The notes beneath the pieces were generated by a model. That model ran no database searches and was not told the origin of the DNA. It saw nothing but the letters and a program-made list of their open reading frames with translations. Below are positions 1-7,800 of a DNA stretch of 60,849 nucleotides, one piece after another. Each line of letters starts with the position of its first letter. The stretch's first letter is position 1. Location: the NCBI RefSeq assembly GCF_918697925.1, contig NZ_CAKKMF010000023.1, positions 1 through 60,849 of the forward strand. Reading direction: 5' to 3'. Position numbers and translations under genes: made by a program. This DNA is from Arthrobacter sp. Bi26. GTDB lineage: Bacteria > Actinomycetota > Actinomycetes > Actinomycetales > Micrococcaceae.

Positions 1-164
1 GCGGGGGCGTCGGGGAAAGCGTTGCGCAGTTTCCGCACAACGGGAGCCTCGATAGTTGACGAGGCGGAGCGAACGAATTCGCCCAGTTCCTGCAGTTTGG
101 TTACTGCATCTTTGGAAGTAATACCGAGCTCTTTAGCAAGCTCATGTACGCGGACCTTGGCCAC
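1..164 (-). CDS. infB: Translation initiation factor IF-2, N-terminal fragment
   Basis: Only the first 54 codons lie in the window; the gene runs off the left edge. The protein begins [20 protein letters not shown], the small IF2_N helical domain that opens bacterial IF-2. IF-2 is a GTPase that brings initiator tRNA to the ribosome, but its GTPase domain is outside the window. I chose the GTG at 164-162 because the minus strand carries AGGAG seven bases upstream (GACAGGAGAAAT) and the family sequence starts there. It follows nusA and ylxR on the same strand, the usual bacterial order nusA-ylxR-infB. Confidence 0.93.
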   Translation of the reverse strand, partial: MAKVRVHELAKELGITSKDAVTKLQELGEFVRSASSTIEAPVVRKLRNAFPDAP

Positions 165-316
165 ATTTCTCCTGTCTCGGTCCGCACCGAGCCAGGCACG
201 AACCGTCTACTTCTTACTGCGGGCCTCCGCCGCGAATGCAGCTGAAAGGCCCATTGCAGAGCGCAACAAAGTTGTCATCGTTGCGCACTCATCGCTGGGA
301 ACTCATCGGGTTTCCA

Positions 317-658
317 TCAGTTTTCTGACCCGCTTTCAGGTTGGACGGTTGTTGCTGCGGCCACCGGGGTGCCCACGGCTTCCGTGCCGGCAGTGATCCG
401 GCGTTCCACATCAGCTGTACCGGCTGCGCCCTTGAGGGCGCGACCGAACGCTCGACGTTTGACCGCCAGTGCCAGGCACTTTTCGCTGGGGTGCAGCCAT
501 GCTCCCCGGCCAGCCATCCGGCGTCGTTCATCCACCACGACGGCGGACGAACCACCGGCGCCGGCGACGAGCCGGAGTAACTCCGACCGCGACCCTTTTT
601 GTCGGCATCCGATACAAGTGCGCTGCGGCTGATTCCCGAGGTGTTGCACATGTGCCAC
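317..658 (-). CDS. ylxR: YlxR (DUF448) family RNA-binding protein
   Basis: A small basic protein carrying the YlxR signature RTCIGCRQKGSRSELLRLV near its N-terminus and the later block GRGAWLHPSEKCLALAVKRRAF. YlxR proteins are small nucleic-acid-binding proteins encoded between nusA and infB; some bind RNase P RNA or act as regulators, so the exact role here is open. The open frame extends upstream to 745, but family members begin just before RTC(I/V)GCR. The GTG codons at 658 and 649 are the sensible starts, and AGGAAG lies about ten bases before the 658 one. A tail of about 30 residues rich in Ala, Thr and Val follows the conserved part. Confidence 0.85.
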   Translation of the reverse strand: MAHVQHLGNQPQRTCIGCRQKGSRSELLRLVAGAGGSSAVVVDERRRMAGRGAWLHPSEKCLALAVKRRAFGRALKGAAGTADVERRITAGTEAVGTPVAAATTVQPESGSEN

Positions 659-865
659 GTTCGAGTATCTTCCTGCCAGTTTAACTGCTTGGTGAATCAC
701 CGCGTCCCGGGAATCTGGGAAAACCCAGACGCGCCAAAGACACACGGATACCGGCCGTTAGGCGCGGTCATCTTCTATTCTAGCCCCTCCGGCGCCCGGG
801 TCCCGAACCCAGGCGTGCCGGTCAGCTTGGAAATCACGGCTGACCCGTGAGAGTGCACACGCTCA

Positions 866-887
866 CCGGGCCACGACGGCGGCCCGG
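866..887. terminator. Hairpin just downstream of nusA
   Basis: CCGGGCC at 866-872 pairs with GGCCCGG at 881-887 around an 8-base loop, 32 bases past the nusA stop codon. No T-tract follows, so it is at best a weak terminator or an RNA-processing or stability element between nusA and ylxR. Confidence 0.3.
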
Positions 888-918
888 CGCCTGTGTTCGT
901 GCGCTGCGCGCTTGCGAG

Positions 919-1899
919 CTATTTGCCGGTGTTGACGGCGGCGTCGGAGACGATGTCGATTCGCCATCCCGTGAGCTTGGCGGCGAGACGGGCGTTCTGG
1001 CCCTCCTTGCCGATGGCCAGGGAGAGCTGGTAGTCGGGAACGACCACCCGTGCAGAACGGGTCGCCTCGTCGGTGATCGTGACCGAGTTCACGCGCGACG
1101 GCGAGAGGGCGCTGGCGATGAAGGTCGCCGGATCGTCGTTGTAGTCAACGATGTCGATCTTTTCGTCGTTCAGTTCCGTCATGACCGCCCGGACACGAGA
1201 ACCCATTTCGCCGATGCAGGCACCCTTGGCATTGACGCCGGGGGTGTTTGCCTTGACGGCGATCTTGGTGCGGTGGCCGGCCTCGCGGGCAAGCGCCACG
1301 ATCTCGACCGAACGGTCCGCGATCTCGGGAACTTCGAGTTCGAAGAGCTTCCGGACGAGCCCGGGGTGGGAGCGGGACAGCGTGATGGACGGGCCCTTGG
1401 TGCCGCGGTGGACGTCGATCACGAAGGCGCGCAGCCGGTTGCCGTGGATGTACTTCTCGCCGGGAACCTGCTCGGGCGGCGGCAGCAGTGCCTCCACCGT
1501 GCCCAGGTTGACCTGGATCATGTGCGGGTTGTTGCCCTGCTGGATGGTGCCGGCCACGAGCTCACCTTCTCGGCCCTTGAACTGGCCCAGCACGTTGTCG
1601 TCCTCAGCGTCCCGGAGGCGCTGCAGGATGATCTGCCGCGCGGTGCTCGCCGCGATGCGTCCGAAGCCCGCGGGGGTGTCCTCGAATTCGCCGATCGGGG
1701 CGCCGTCGTCGTCGATCTCGGTGGCCCAGATGGTCACGTGGCCGCTCTTGCGGTCGAGCTCGGCACGGGCCTTTTCGAAGGCGCCGGGGGTCTTGTGGTA
1801 GGCCACCAGCAGGGCCTGCTCGATCGTCGGAATCAGGAGATCCAGCGGGATTTCACGCTCACGCTCCAGAAGTCTCAGCGCGCTCATGTCAATATCCAT
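919..1899 (-). CDS. nusA: Transcription termination/antitermination factor NusA
   Basis: A 326-residue protein starting [19 protein letters not shown], the NusA N-terminal RNA-polymerase-binding domain. An S1 domain follows (around [20 protein letters not shown]), then two KH domains. KH1 has the [10 protein letters not shown] loop and KH2 has [15 protein letters not shown] close to the C-terminus. NusA binds RNA polymerase and nascent RNA, affecting pausing, termination and rRNA antitermination. It lacks the C-terminal acidic repeats of E. coli NusA, as is normal for actinobacteria (about 330-350 residues). The start ATG overlaps the rimP stop by one base (TGATG), implying translational coupling. 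Confidence 0.97.
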   Translation of the reverse strand: MDIDMSALRLLEREREIPLDLLIPTIEQALLVAYHKTPGAFEKARAELDRKSGHVTIWATEIDDDGAPIGEFEDTPAGFGRIAASTARQIILQRLRDAEDDNVLGQFKGREGELVAGTIQQGNNPHMIQVNLGTVEALLPPPEQVPGEKYIHGNRLRAFVIDVHRGTKGPSITLSRSHPGLVRKLFELEVPEIADRSVEIVALAREAGHRTKIAVKANTPGVNAKGACIGEMGSRVRAVMTELNDEKIDIVDYNDDPATFIASALSPSRVNSVTITDEATRSARVVVPDYQLSLAIGKEGQNARLAAKLTGWRIDIVSDAAVNTGK

Positions 1900-2516
1900 C
1901 AGGCCTCCTCAGAAGGTCCATTGTTTGCTTTTTCCAGACCGGCCTCTTCGAGGTGGCTGAACTCTATCTCGACTTTTCCGCTGCGGATCCTGTCGAAAGG
2001 AAGCTTGACGGGTTCACCCTGTTTGGGTTTCATGCCCTTCTTGACGGCAATTTCCGGGACGAGGGTGACTCCCCCATCATCCACGGACTGGACCCTGCCG
2101 GTGACGTTGTCACCCTGGATCACGTTCACGTTGACCATCCGTCCGCGGGCGCGGTGCCAGTGCCGCTCCTCCGTCAGTGGACGTCCGACGCCGGGTGAGG
2201 AGACCTCGAGCTCATAGGGGCGCGCGTCCATGCTGGGGTCGTTGTCCAGGGTGTCGGAGAGGGTCTTGGAAATCTCCGCGATGACGTCGAGCCCGACGCC
2301 GCCGGTCTCCTCCTGGGGCAGGTCCACCACTACGTGGACCACCCGGTTGGCGCCGGCGACATGGATGGATACGTCCTCCAGATACAGCCGGTTCGCCAGC
2401 ACTGCGGGTTCCAGGAGTGCGTGAAGGCGCTCGGCCTCGACATTTTGAACGGGTGCGGCTTCAGCCTTCCCCGTCCCGGTCCGGTCTGTTGAAGTCGTGG
2501 CTTCTGCGTTCGTCAT
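1899..2516 (-). CDS. rimP: Ribosome maturation factor RimP
   Basis: A 205-residue protein with RimP landmarks: [21 protein letters not shown] in the N-terminal domain, [19 protein letters not shown] (the SSPG.(D/E)RPL-type motif), and a C-terminal SH3-like domain ending in VEIEF. RimP helps assemble the 30S subunit. A 25-residue Ala/Thr-rich N-terminal extension precedes the domain, common in actinobacteria. It is the first gene of rimP-nusA-ylxR-infB, and the 2517-2620 gap to the divergent gene should hold both promoters. I could not fix the -35 and -10 boxes. Confidence 0.95.
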   Translation of the reverse strand: MTNAEATTSTDRTGTGKAEAAPVQNVEAERLHALLEPAVLANRLYLEDVSIHVAGANRVVHVVVDLPQEETGGVGLDVIAEISKTLSDTLDNDPSMDARPYELEVSSPGVGRPLTEERHWHRARGRMVNVNVIQGDNVTGRVQSVDDGGVTLVPEIAVKKGMKPKQGEPVKLPFDRIRSGKVEIEFSHLEEAGLEKANNGPSEEA

Positions 2517-2620
2517 GATGCCGGCCGCCTCCCGCTAGATAATGTTGTGTGTACTAGCCTAGCGATTTTCCGGGCGGTGTGGTGCACGTGTTCCGGGCCG
2601 GCATGACAACATGGTCTGTT

Positions 2621-3919
2621 GTGAACGACGACACCAGGGAAAAGCGATGGCAGGATCCCTTTCCCCGGTCGCTCCCCCGCTACGTGCTGCTGTTGTGCCT
2701 CGCCCTGGTGGTGGTGAGCCTGGGGGTGGTCCTGATGCCGGCCCGGCCGCCGGAACCTGCGGATCCGCCCTTTTCCGAACAGGCGCGCGCCGCTGCACTG
2801 GCAGACACCGTGCGGTTGAAGGACGCTGGCAGCCAGCTTGGCACCGCGAAGCAAGACGGTTCAAAAGACAGCCCGGCGGGCAGCGCGGACGGCCCTTCGG
2901 CCGGTGCCGGGAACCCCGCCGTCGAACGGACTGTGACCTTGCTGACAACCCAGGCGCAGGCCCTGCTGGCACCGGGGGAAAGTCCTGCGGACGCAGCCAG
3001 CGCAGCGGCCGCTGACTCCGGCCGGGCAACGCCCCCGGCCCCGGCAACTTCCTCCGCCTCAACGGCTCCGTCCGTTTCCGGCCAGACCAGTGCCGGCCAG
3101 ACCAGTGCCGGCCAGTCCAGTGCCGGCCAGTCCAGTGCCGGAGCGACCGCCGCACCCCTGCCTTCGACCGCCGCCGGGCTCGTGGCGGCTCTCGCGGACA
3201 GCGGGAACCAGCGCCTCGCAGACGCTGCCGTGGCCGACGGCGGCATTGCACGGCTGTTGGCTGCAGTCGGCACCGCCCAGCTGCTGCAGGCTACCGCCCT
3301 CGCCGCCGGCACCGGGACGGCGGCGCCGGCCGTCGACGTGGCCGCACCGCGGCTGTCCGGCACATGCCCGTCCCCGTCCGCGACTCCGCAATCCGGTGCC
3401 GCCGAGTCCTCCGCCGGGCAGCCCGGTCCCGGGCAGTCCTCGGCAGGGCAGTCCGCGGCCGCGGCCGGCCTCGGCGGTGCCCTGGCGGCGGTGGTCCGGA
3501 CCGAAGCGCAGACCATCTACGGCTACCAGGTGGCGCTGCCCCGGCTCGGCGGCGCCGCGGCGAAATCCGCGGCCGAGGAACTGGCCCGCCATGACGCGCT
3601 CCTCGGCGGCGCGGAATTGCTGAGCCGGCTGCACTGCTCCACTGTTCCGCCGCGGGAGGCCGGCTACACGCTGGGTCAGTCCTTCCTGGCCTCCCCAGCC
3701 GCCGGCCTCGGCAGCCTGGAGGCCGCCGCGCTGCCCGCGTACGGCGACCTCGTGGCCCTGAGCGAAGGTGAGACCCGGCAGTGGGCCATCGCGGCCCTGC
3801 TCGGTGCCGGGAAGCGGGCCGTGCTGTGGGGCACGGATCCCGGCGCCCTGCCGGGCCTTGACCCCGCCACGCTGCCGGGCCTGGAACCCACCACGCCGCC
3901 GTCACAGCCGGCAAACTGA
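2621..3919 (+). CDS. Membrane-anchored protein with C-terminal DUF4439 ferritin-like domain
   Basis: From GTG 2621 the protein is about 432 residues. It begins with a short basic segment and one hydrophobic helix (YVLLLCLALVVVSLGVVLM), then a long Ala/Ser/Gly/Gln-rich extracellular linker with SAGQS repeats. The C-terminal 140 residues resemble DUF4439, a ferritin-like four-helix bundle: AAVVRTEAQTIYGYQVALP, then AEELARHDALLGGAELLSR. Proteins of this type commonly sit beside rimP in Arthrobacter relatives (remembered, not searched). Function is unknown. No lipobox Cys is evident at the hydrophobic segment. In-frame GTG 2579 and ATG 2603 are alternative starts. I prefer 2621 because the peptide before the basic region looks non-conserved. 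Confidence 0.75.
   Translation: MNDDTREKRWQDPFPRSLPRYVLLLCLALVVVSLGVVLMPARPPEPADPPFSEQARAAALADTVRLKDAGSQLGTAKQDGSKDSPAGSADGPSAGAGNPAVERTVTLLTTQAQALLAPGESPADAASAAAADSGRATPPAPATSSASTAPSVSGQTSAGQTSAGQSSAGQSSAGATAAPLPSTAAGLVAALADSGNQRLADAAVADGGIARLLAAVGTAQLLQATALAAGTGTAAPAVDVAAPRLSGTCPSPSATPQSGAAESSAGQPGPGQSSAGQSAAAAGLGGALAAVVRTEAQTIYGYQVALPRLGGAAAKSAAEELARHDALLGGAELLSRLHCSTVPPREAGYTLGQSFLASPAAGLGSLEAAALPAYGDLVALSEGETRQWAIAALLGAGKRAVLWGTDPGALPGLDPATLPGLEPTTPPSQPAN
3080..3139 (+). repeat. Four tandem 15-bp units inside the DUF4439 gene
   Basis: Four contiguous 15-base units of the form GGCCAG(A/T)CCAGTGCC encode repeated SAGQ(T/S) pentapeptides in the linker. Units 1 and 2 are identical, as are 3 and 4, which suggests recent slippage. 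The same pentapeptide recurs imperfectly around 3405-3460. Confidence 0.85.
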
Positions 3920-3998
3920 GCACGCGACCAAGCCTCGGCTTATTTTGGTTAGCCTCGGAATACTGGCATGCCTTTGGCCCGGGTGATTTGCTGTAGTC

Positions 3999-4727
3999 AT
4001 GGACACGACCGGCGCCGCAACCCTGCACGAGAACGAGCCGCACCACAACGACATCGCGCACCGCCTCAACTGGCTCCGCGCGGGCGTCCTGGGGGCCAAT
4101 GACGGCATCGTCTCGGTCGCCGCGATCGTCGTCGGTGTCGCCAGCGCCACGACGGACACCGGGCCGATCCTGGTCGCGGGCGTCGCAGGCGTCGTGGGCG
4201 GCGCCATCTCGATGGCCCTCGGCGAATACGTCTCCGTCAGCAGCCAGAAGGACAGCCAGCACGCCTTGATCGAGAAGGAGCGCCGGGAACTGGCGGAACA
4301 ACCCGAGGAGGAGCTCGAGGAACTCGCCGCGATCTACCAGGGCAAAGGACTGAGCCCCGCGACGGCACGGACGGTGGCCAAGGAGCTCACGGCACACGAT
4401 GCCCTCGGCGCGCACCTCTCAGCCGAACTCCACATTGACGAAACCGACATCGTGAGTCCGTGGCACGCGGCGTTCGCTTCTGCCATCGCTTTCCTCATTG
4501 GCGCGATCCTACCCATGCTGGCCATCCTGCTCCCGCCGGAAAACATCAGGATCCCGCTGACCTTCGTGGCCGTGCTCGTAGCATTGGCGGCCACCGGCGC
4601 CGTCGGCGCGTGGATAGGCGGCGGCTCGAAGCTCAGGGCAGCCATCCGCGTGGTGATTGGCGGCGCCGCAGCGCTGGTGGCCACGTTCGCGATCGGCAAC
4701 GCGCTCGGCGCGAGCGGCATCGTCTAG
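3999..4727 (+). CDS. VIT1/CCC1 family Fe2+/Mn2+ transporter
   Basis: A 242-residue integral membrane protein of the VIT/CCC1 family. HRLNWLRAGVLGANDGIVSV is the typical first helix, followed by GVVGGAISMALGEYVSVSSQ in helix 2, then a cytoplasmic Glu-rich helical region (EKERRELAEQPEEELEELAA) that binds metal in plant VIT1. Three C-terminal hydrophobic helices follow (about residues 155-240). Relatives move ferrous iron or manganese out of the cytosol. The five-helix length is normal. It lies 79 bases after the DUF4439 gene and 66 before the kinase gene on the same strand, so co-transcription is possible. Pairing an iron/manganese exporter with a ferritin-like neighbour is suggestive but not proof of a shared role. 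Confidence 0.9.
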   Translation: MDTTGAATLHENEPHHNDIAHRLNWLRAGVLGANDGIVSVAAIVVGVASATTDTGPILVAGVAGVVGGAISMALGEYVSVSSQKDSQHALIEKERRELAEQPEEELEELAAIYQGKGLSPATARTVAKELTAHDALGAHLSAELHIDETDIVSPWHAAFASAIAFLIGAILPMLAILLPPENIRIPLTFVAVLVALAATGAVGAWIGGGSKLRAAIRVVIGGAAALVATFAIGNALGASGIV

Positions 4728-4793
4728 GGCCGCGGCGCCAACCTGGCACCTGCCAAGCCGGCAGCATGCACTCCGGCGCCTACGATAGGTCCC

Positions 4794-5885
4794 GTGAGCC
4801 CCATCCCAGACGTCCCCATCCCGCCCGATCTTTCCCGCCGCTACTCCCGCACGCCTGACGGACGTGCCTGGCTGGCATCACTTCCTGGCCTGATCGGACA
4901 ATTCCTCGAGCAGTGGGAGCTTCTGCCGGATCTGGAGCCGGGCGCCCTTCCGTGGAACGGTCACGGCGGCGTCGTCATCCCCGTCCGGCGCCGGGACGGG
5001 GACGGATCCGGCGGCAACGGCAGCCTGGCTGTGCTGAAGGTGGCCTTCCCGCATGAGGAGGCCACCCGCGAACACCACGCCCTCGCCCTGTGGGGAGGCC
5101 ATGGCGCCGTCAGGCTCCTGGCCGCCGACGCCGGATCCTGCGCCCTGCTCCTGGAGCGCCTGGATGCCTGCCGCTCCCTCCTGGATGTCCCTTTGGAAAC
5201 GGCGGTGACGGTGTGGGGCGGCGTGGTCCGCCAGCTCAGCGTGGTCCCCGATGACCGGCCCGGGTGGCAGGAAATCGACCATGTGGCGGCCCGGGCTGAA
5301 CAGTGGAGCGATGAACTCCCCGCGACATGGGAGCAGCTGGCGCGGCCATTTCCCCGGTGGTTGCTCGAGGCAGCGCTTGAGGTCTGCCAGACCCGCGGCG
5401 CCGTGGGCAGGCGGTCAGGCAAGGACGTCCTGGTCCACGCAGACCTGCACTACTTGAATATCCTCGCCCGGCCCGGCGTGCCGGGACCGGGCACCCGTCA
5501 GGACGCGCCGGCGGGGCTGGAGCCGTACGCTGCGATCGATCCCCAGCCCATGATCGGCGAGGCCGAATTTGCCGTGGCCCCCGTGCTGTGGAACAGGCTC
5601 CGCGAGTTGCCGCAGCAAGATCCCGGACGGGCCCTGCTCGCACGTTGCGGGGATTTCAGTGCGGCCGCCGGTCTGGACGCCGAGACCGCCCGGCAGTGGA
5701 GCCTGGTCCGCGAGGTGGAGAACGCCCTGGGGTACGCCTCGCAGCGTCACCACGACGGCGATCTGGCCCGATCGCTGTGGGTGGCGAGCACGCTGGCGGG
5801 CCGGACGCTTCCCGGCCTGCCCGCTCCGCAGGAGCTGCCCGGACCGGGCGAGGACCCGGCCCACTGGGCGGAGGATCGACGCTAG
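4794..5885 (+). CDS. Aminoglycoside/hydroxyurea-type phosphotransferase (APH(6) family)
   Basis: A 363-residue protein with the kinase-like fold of the streptomycin 6-kinase/hydroxyurea kinase family. The catalytic loop is HADLHYLN at residues 215-222 (HxDxxxxN), and AAIDPQPMIGEAEF supplies the magnesium-binding Asp about 30 residues later. ALLLERLDACRSLLDV is the hinge region seen in this family. Members phosphorylate aminoglycosides or other small molecules, but many chromosomal copies have no known substrate, so resistance should not be assumed. It starts at GTG 4794. No resistance cassette or transfer genes adjoin it. Confidence 0.82.
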   Translation: MSPIPDVPIPPDLSRRYSRTPDGRAWLASLPGLIGQFLEQWELLPDLEPGALPWNGHGGVVIPVRRRDGDGSGGNGSLAVLKVAFPHEEATREHHALALWGGHGAVRLLAADAGSCALLLERLDACRSLLDVPLETAVTVWGGVVRQLSVVPDDRPGWQEIDHVAARAEQWSDELPATWEQLARPFPRWLLEAALEVCQTRGAVGRRSGKDVLVHADLHYLNILARPGVPGPGTRQDAPAGLEPYAAIDPQPMIGEAEFAVAPVLWNRLRELPQQDPGRALLARCGDFSAAAGLDAETARQWSLVREVENALGYASQRHHDGDLARSLWVASTLAGRTLPGLPAPQELPGPGEDPAHWAEDRR

Positions 5886-5969
5886 GGCCGGCCCGTTCCG
5901 GAGGCACTTCACCTTCCGGGGTCTTTAGGCTCTTCCCCGACTGGGGGTCCCGGGGAGAAGGCTGGATGC

Positions 5970-7670
5970 ATGCACGATTCCCCTGGCGGGCGCTCAGCCG
6001 CCGACCCCGGTGGGCAGGAGTACCGGAACTATGACGATCCGTTCCTCCGGTATGCGGCCCGCTTCGGGCGGCCGATCGGGGACGTCAGGACCATGCTCCG
6101 CACCCCGGACGCTGCTCCTGCCGCGATTGCCCGCGCGCTCGGGCTCCCCGCGGCAGCGGCCGAGGGACCGGCCTCGTTTTTCGCCGATTTCTCCGCACCG
6201 CGCGGAACCCGGCACGTCCGGGTCTGCGGCGCAGCCGCCTGCTTCGCGGCGTCCGGAGGCAGGCACATGGCGGACGTGGAGGCTGCCCTGGGAGTGGAGG
6301 CGGGGAGCCGAAGTTCGGACGGCGCCTTATCACTCCAGGAAGTGCGTTGCCTCGGCTACTGCTTCTGCGGACCGGCAGCCCTCGACGGCGAGAACGCGTG
6401 TGCCGGGGCCGACCTGCCGGCTCAATTGCTGGGAACGTCACCGCAGAAAGCCCCGCCCATCCCGGTGTACCGGGACAGTACGTTCCCCGTAGTGACCGCC
6501 GGACTGCTCGGAGCGTCGACACCTTGGTCGGTCTGGCCCGCCGTCGTGGCCTCAGGAACACCCGAAGCTGTCCTCAGCCAGGTCGAATCCGCCCGGCTGA
6601 AGGGACGGGGAGGGGCCGGCTTCCGCGTCGCCGCGAAATGGCGGGCCGCACTGGAGCACCCTGCACCGCGGGTGGTCGTGGCAAACGGCGATGAGGGCGA
6701 CCCCGGTTCCTTTGCGGACCGCTTGCTCATGGAACGGGACCCGCACCGTGTGCTCGAAGGTCTTGCCCTTGCCTGCTTCGCCGTCGGTGCAGCCACCGGC
6801 GTCGTGTTTGTCCGCTCAGAGTATCCCGACGCGGTCGCCCGCCTGCAGGAAGCGCTGCTCGAGGCACGCACTGCCGGGCAGTTCGGCCCGGACGTGGGAG
6901 GCAGCGGATTCAGCCTGGAGGTCCACGTAGCTGTTGGCGCAGGGTCGTACGTCTCCGGTGAGGAAACGGCCCTGCTGAACGGGCTCGAAGGTCTGCGCGG
7001 CGTCGTGCGGCCCCGTCCGCCGTTTCCCACCGCGCGCGGACTCCACGGCTGGCCCACGGTGGTCAACAACGTGGAAACCCTCAGCGCGGTGCCGTGGATA
7101 GTGCAGCACGGCGGACCAGCGTACGCGGCGATGGGGACCGCGGATGAAGCCGGCACAGTGGTCGCTTGCCTGTCCGAACGGTTCCTCCGGCCCGGCGCCT
7201 ACGAGGTGGAGATCGGCACGCCGGTGAGGCGGATCGTGGAGGATCTCGGCGGCGGCCTTCGGGACGGTGCAACACTGCGCGCCCTTCAAATCGGCGGACC
7301 CCTAGGCGGCTTCGTCGGCCCCGAGGACATGGATGTGCCGCTGAGTGATGCCGCGCTGACCAGGCACGGAGCAGCCCTCGGCCACGCAGGAATCGTCGCC
7401 TTCGATGACAGGCTGTCCGGCAGCCAAGTGCTGCGGAACCTGTGGGACTTTGCCGCCGCGGAGAGCTGCGGCCAATGCTCGCCCTGCCGGGTGGGGGCAT
7501 GGCGCGGCCGGGCCTTGTCGGAGCGGCCGGATGACCAGGACATTCGCCGCGAACGCAGCGAAGTGCTGCGCACAATGGCGGCGGGCAGCCTGTGCGCTTT
7601 CGGCCGCCGGGTGCCGGCCGCGGTGCGAAGCCTCGCCCGCGTCTACGGACTGGATGGATGGCGGTCGTGA
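5970..7670 (+). CDS. NAD-linked formate dehydrogenase, fused NuoE/NuoF-type (diaphorase) subunit
   Basis: A 566-residue fusion. Residues about 20-150 form a NuoE/FdsG-like [2Fe-2S] thioredoxin fold with cysteines near 86, 91, 127 and 131 (CGAAAC and CLGYC). The rest is NuoF/FdsB-like. GRGGAGFRVAAKWR near 210 binds FMN, VVANGDEGDPGSF and VGAGSYVSGEETALLNGLEG bind NAD/FMN, and the [4Fe-4S] motif CGQCSPC is at 500-506 with the fourth Cys near 544. In soluble formate dehydrogenases this unit passes electrons from the molybdenum subunit to NAD+. Its stop codon overlaps the start of the next gene, so the two are coupled. HoxF/NuoF-type diaphorases of other enzymes look similar; the neighbour decides for formate dehydrogenase. 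Confidence 0.9.
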   Translation: MHDSPGGRSAADPGGQEYRNYDDPFLRYAARFGRPIGDVRTMLRTPDAAPAAIARALGLPAAAAEGPASFFADFSAPRGTRHVRVCGAAACFAASGGRHMADVEAALGVEAGSRSSDGALSLQEVRCLGYCFCGPAALDGENACAGADLPAQLLGTSPQKAPPIPVYRDSTFPVVTAGLLGASTPWSVWPAVVASGTPEAVLSQVESARLKGRGGAGFRVAAKWRAALEHPAPRVVVANGDEGDPGSFADRLLMERDPHRVLEGLALACFAVGAATGVVFVRSEYPDAVARLQEALLEARTAGQFGPDVGGSGFSLEVHVAVGAGSYVSGEETALLNGLEGLRGVVRPRPPFPTARGLHGWPTVVNNVETLSAVPWIVQHGGPAYAAMGTADEAGTVVACLSERFLRPGAYEVEIGTPVRRIVEDLGGGLRDGATLRALQIGGPLGGFVGPEDMDVPLSDAALTRHGAALGHAGIVAFDDRLSGSQVLRNLWDFAAAESCGQCSPCRVGAWRGRALSERPDDQDIRRERSEVLRTMAAGSLCAFGRRVPAAVRSLARVYGLDGWRS

Positions 7671-7800
7671 AACTCCTGGTCGACGGCCGTCAGGTCGAGG
7701 TTGCCGCCGGTGCTACGGTGCTCGACGCGGTGCGGGCGGCCGGCCTGGCCCTCCCGACGCTGTGCCACGATGACCGGCTCACAACGGTGGCCTCGTGCCG
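7658..7800 (+). pseudogene. Detached N-terminal ferredoxin segment of the formate dehydrogenase alpha gene
   Basis: Starting at ATG 7658 (or GTG 7667), which overlaps the previous stop, this frame reads VVKLLVDGRQVEV and LPTLCHDDRL. That is the first half of the N-terminal [2Fe-2S] plant-type ferredoxin domain found in FdhA/NuoG-like proteins. After ASCR near 7800 the family pattern is lost and the frame runs into unrelated residues until a stop near 7972. The expected continuation (a second Cys two residues on, then Val/Gly-rich residues, then ACSTP) resumes in another frame at about 7800. This fits a local deletion of 3n+1 bases, roughly 20-30, or a sequencing or assembly error in a GC-rich spot. 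Confidence 0.7.

Noticed and set aside
847..2217. A 456-codon plus-strand open frame opposite nusA and rimP
   Set aside because: It is antisense to two well-recognised genes; its sequence is rich in Gly, Val, Asp and Leu as expected from the complement of GC-rich codons, with no family features.
4794..5885. A streptomycin-resistance gene
   Set aside because: The kinase fold is clear but many chromosomal homologues have no resistance role, and no mobile or resistance context is present.
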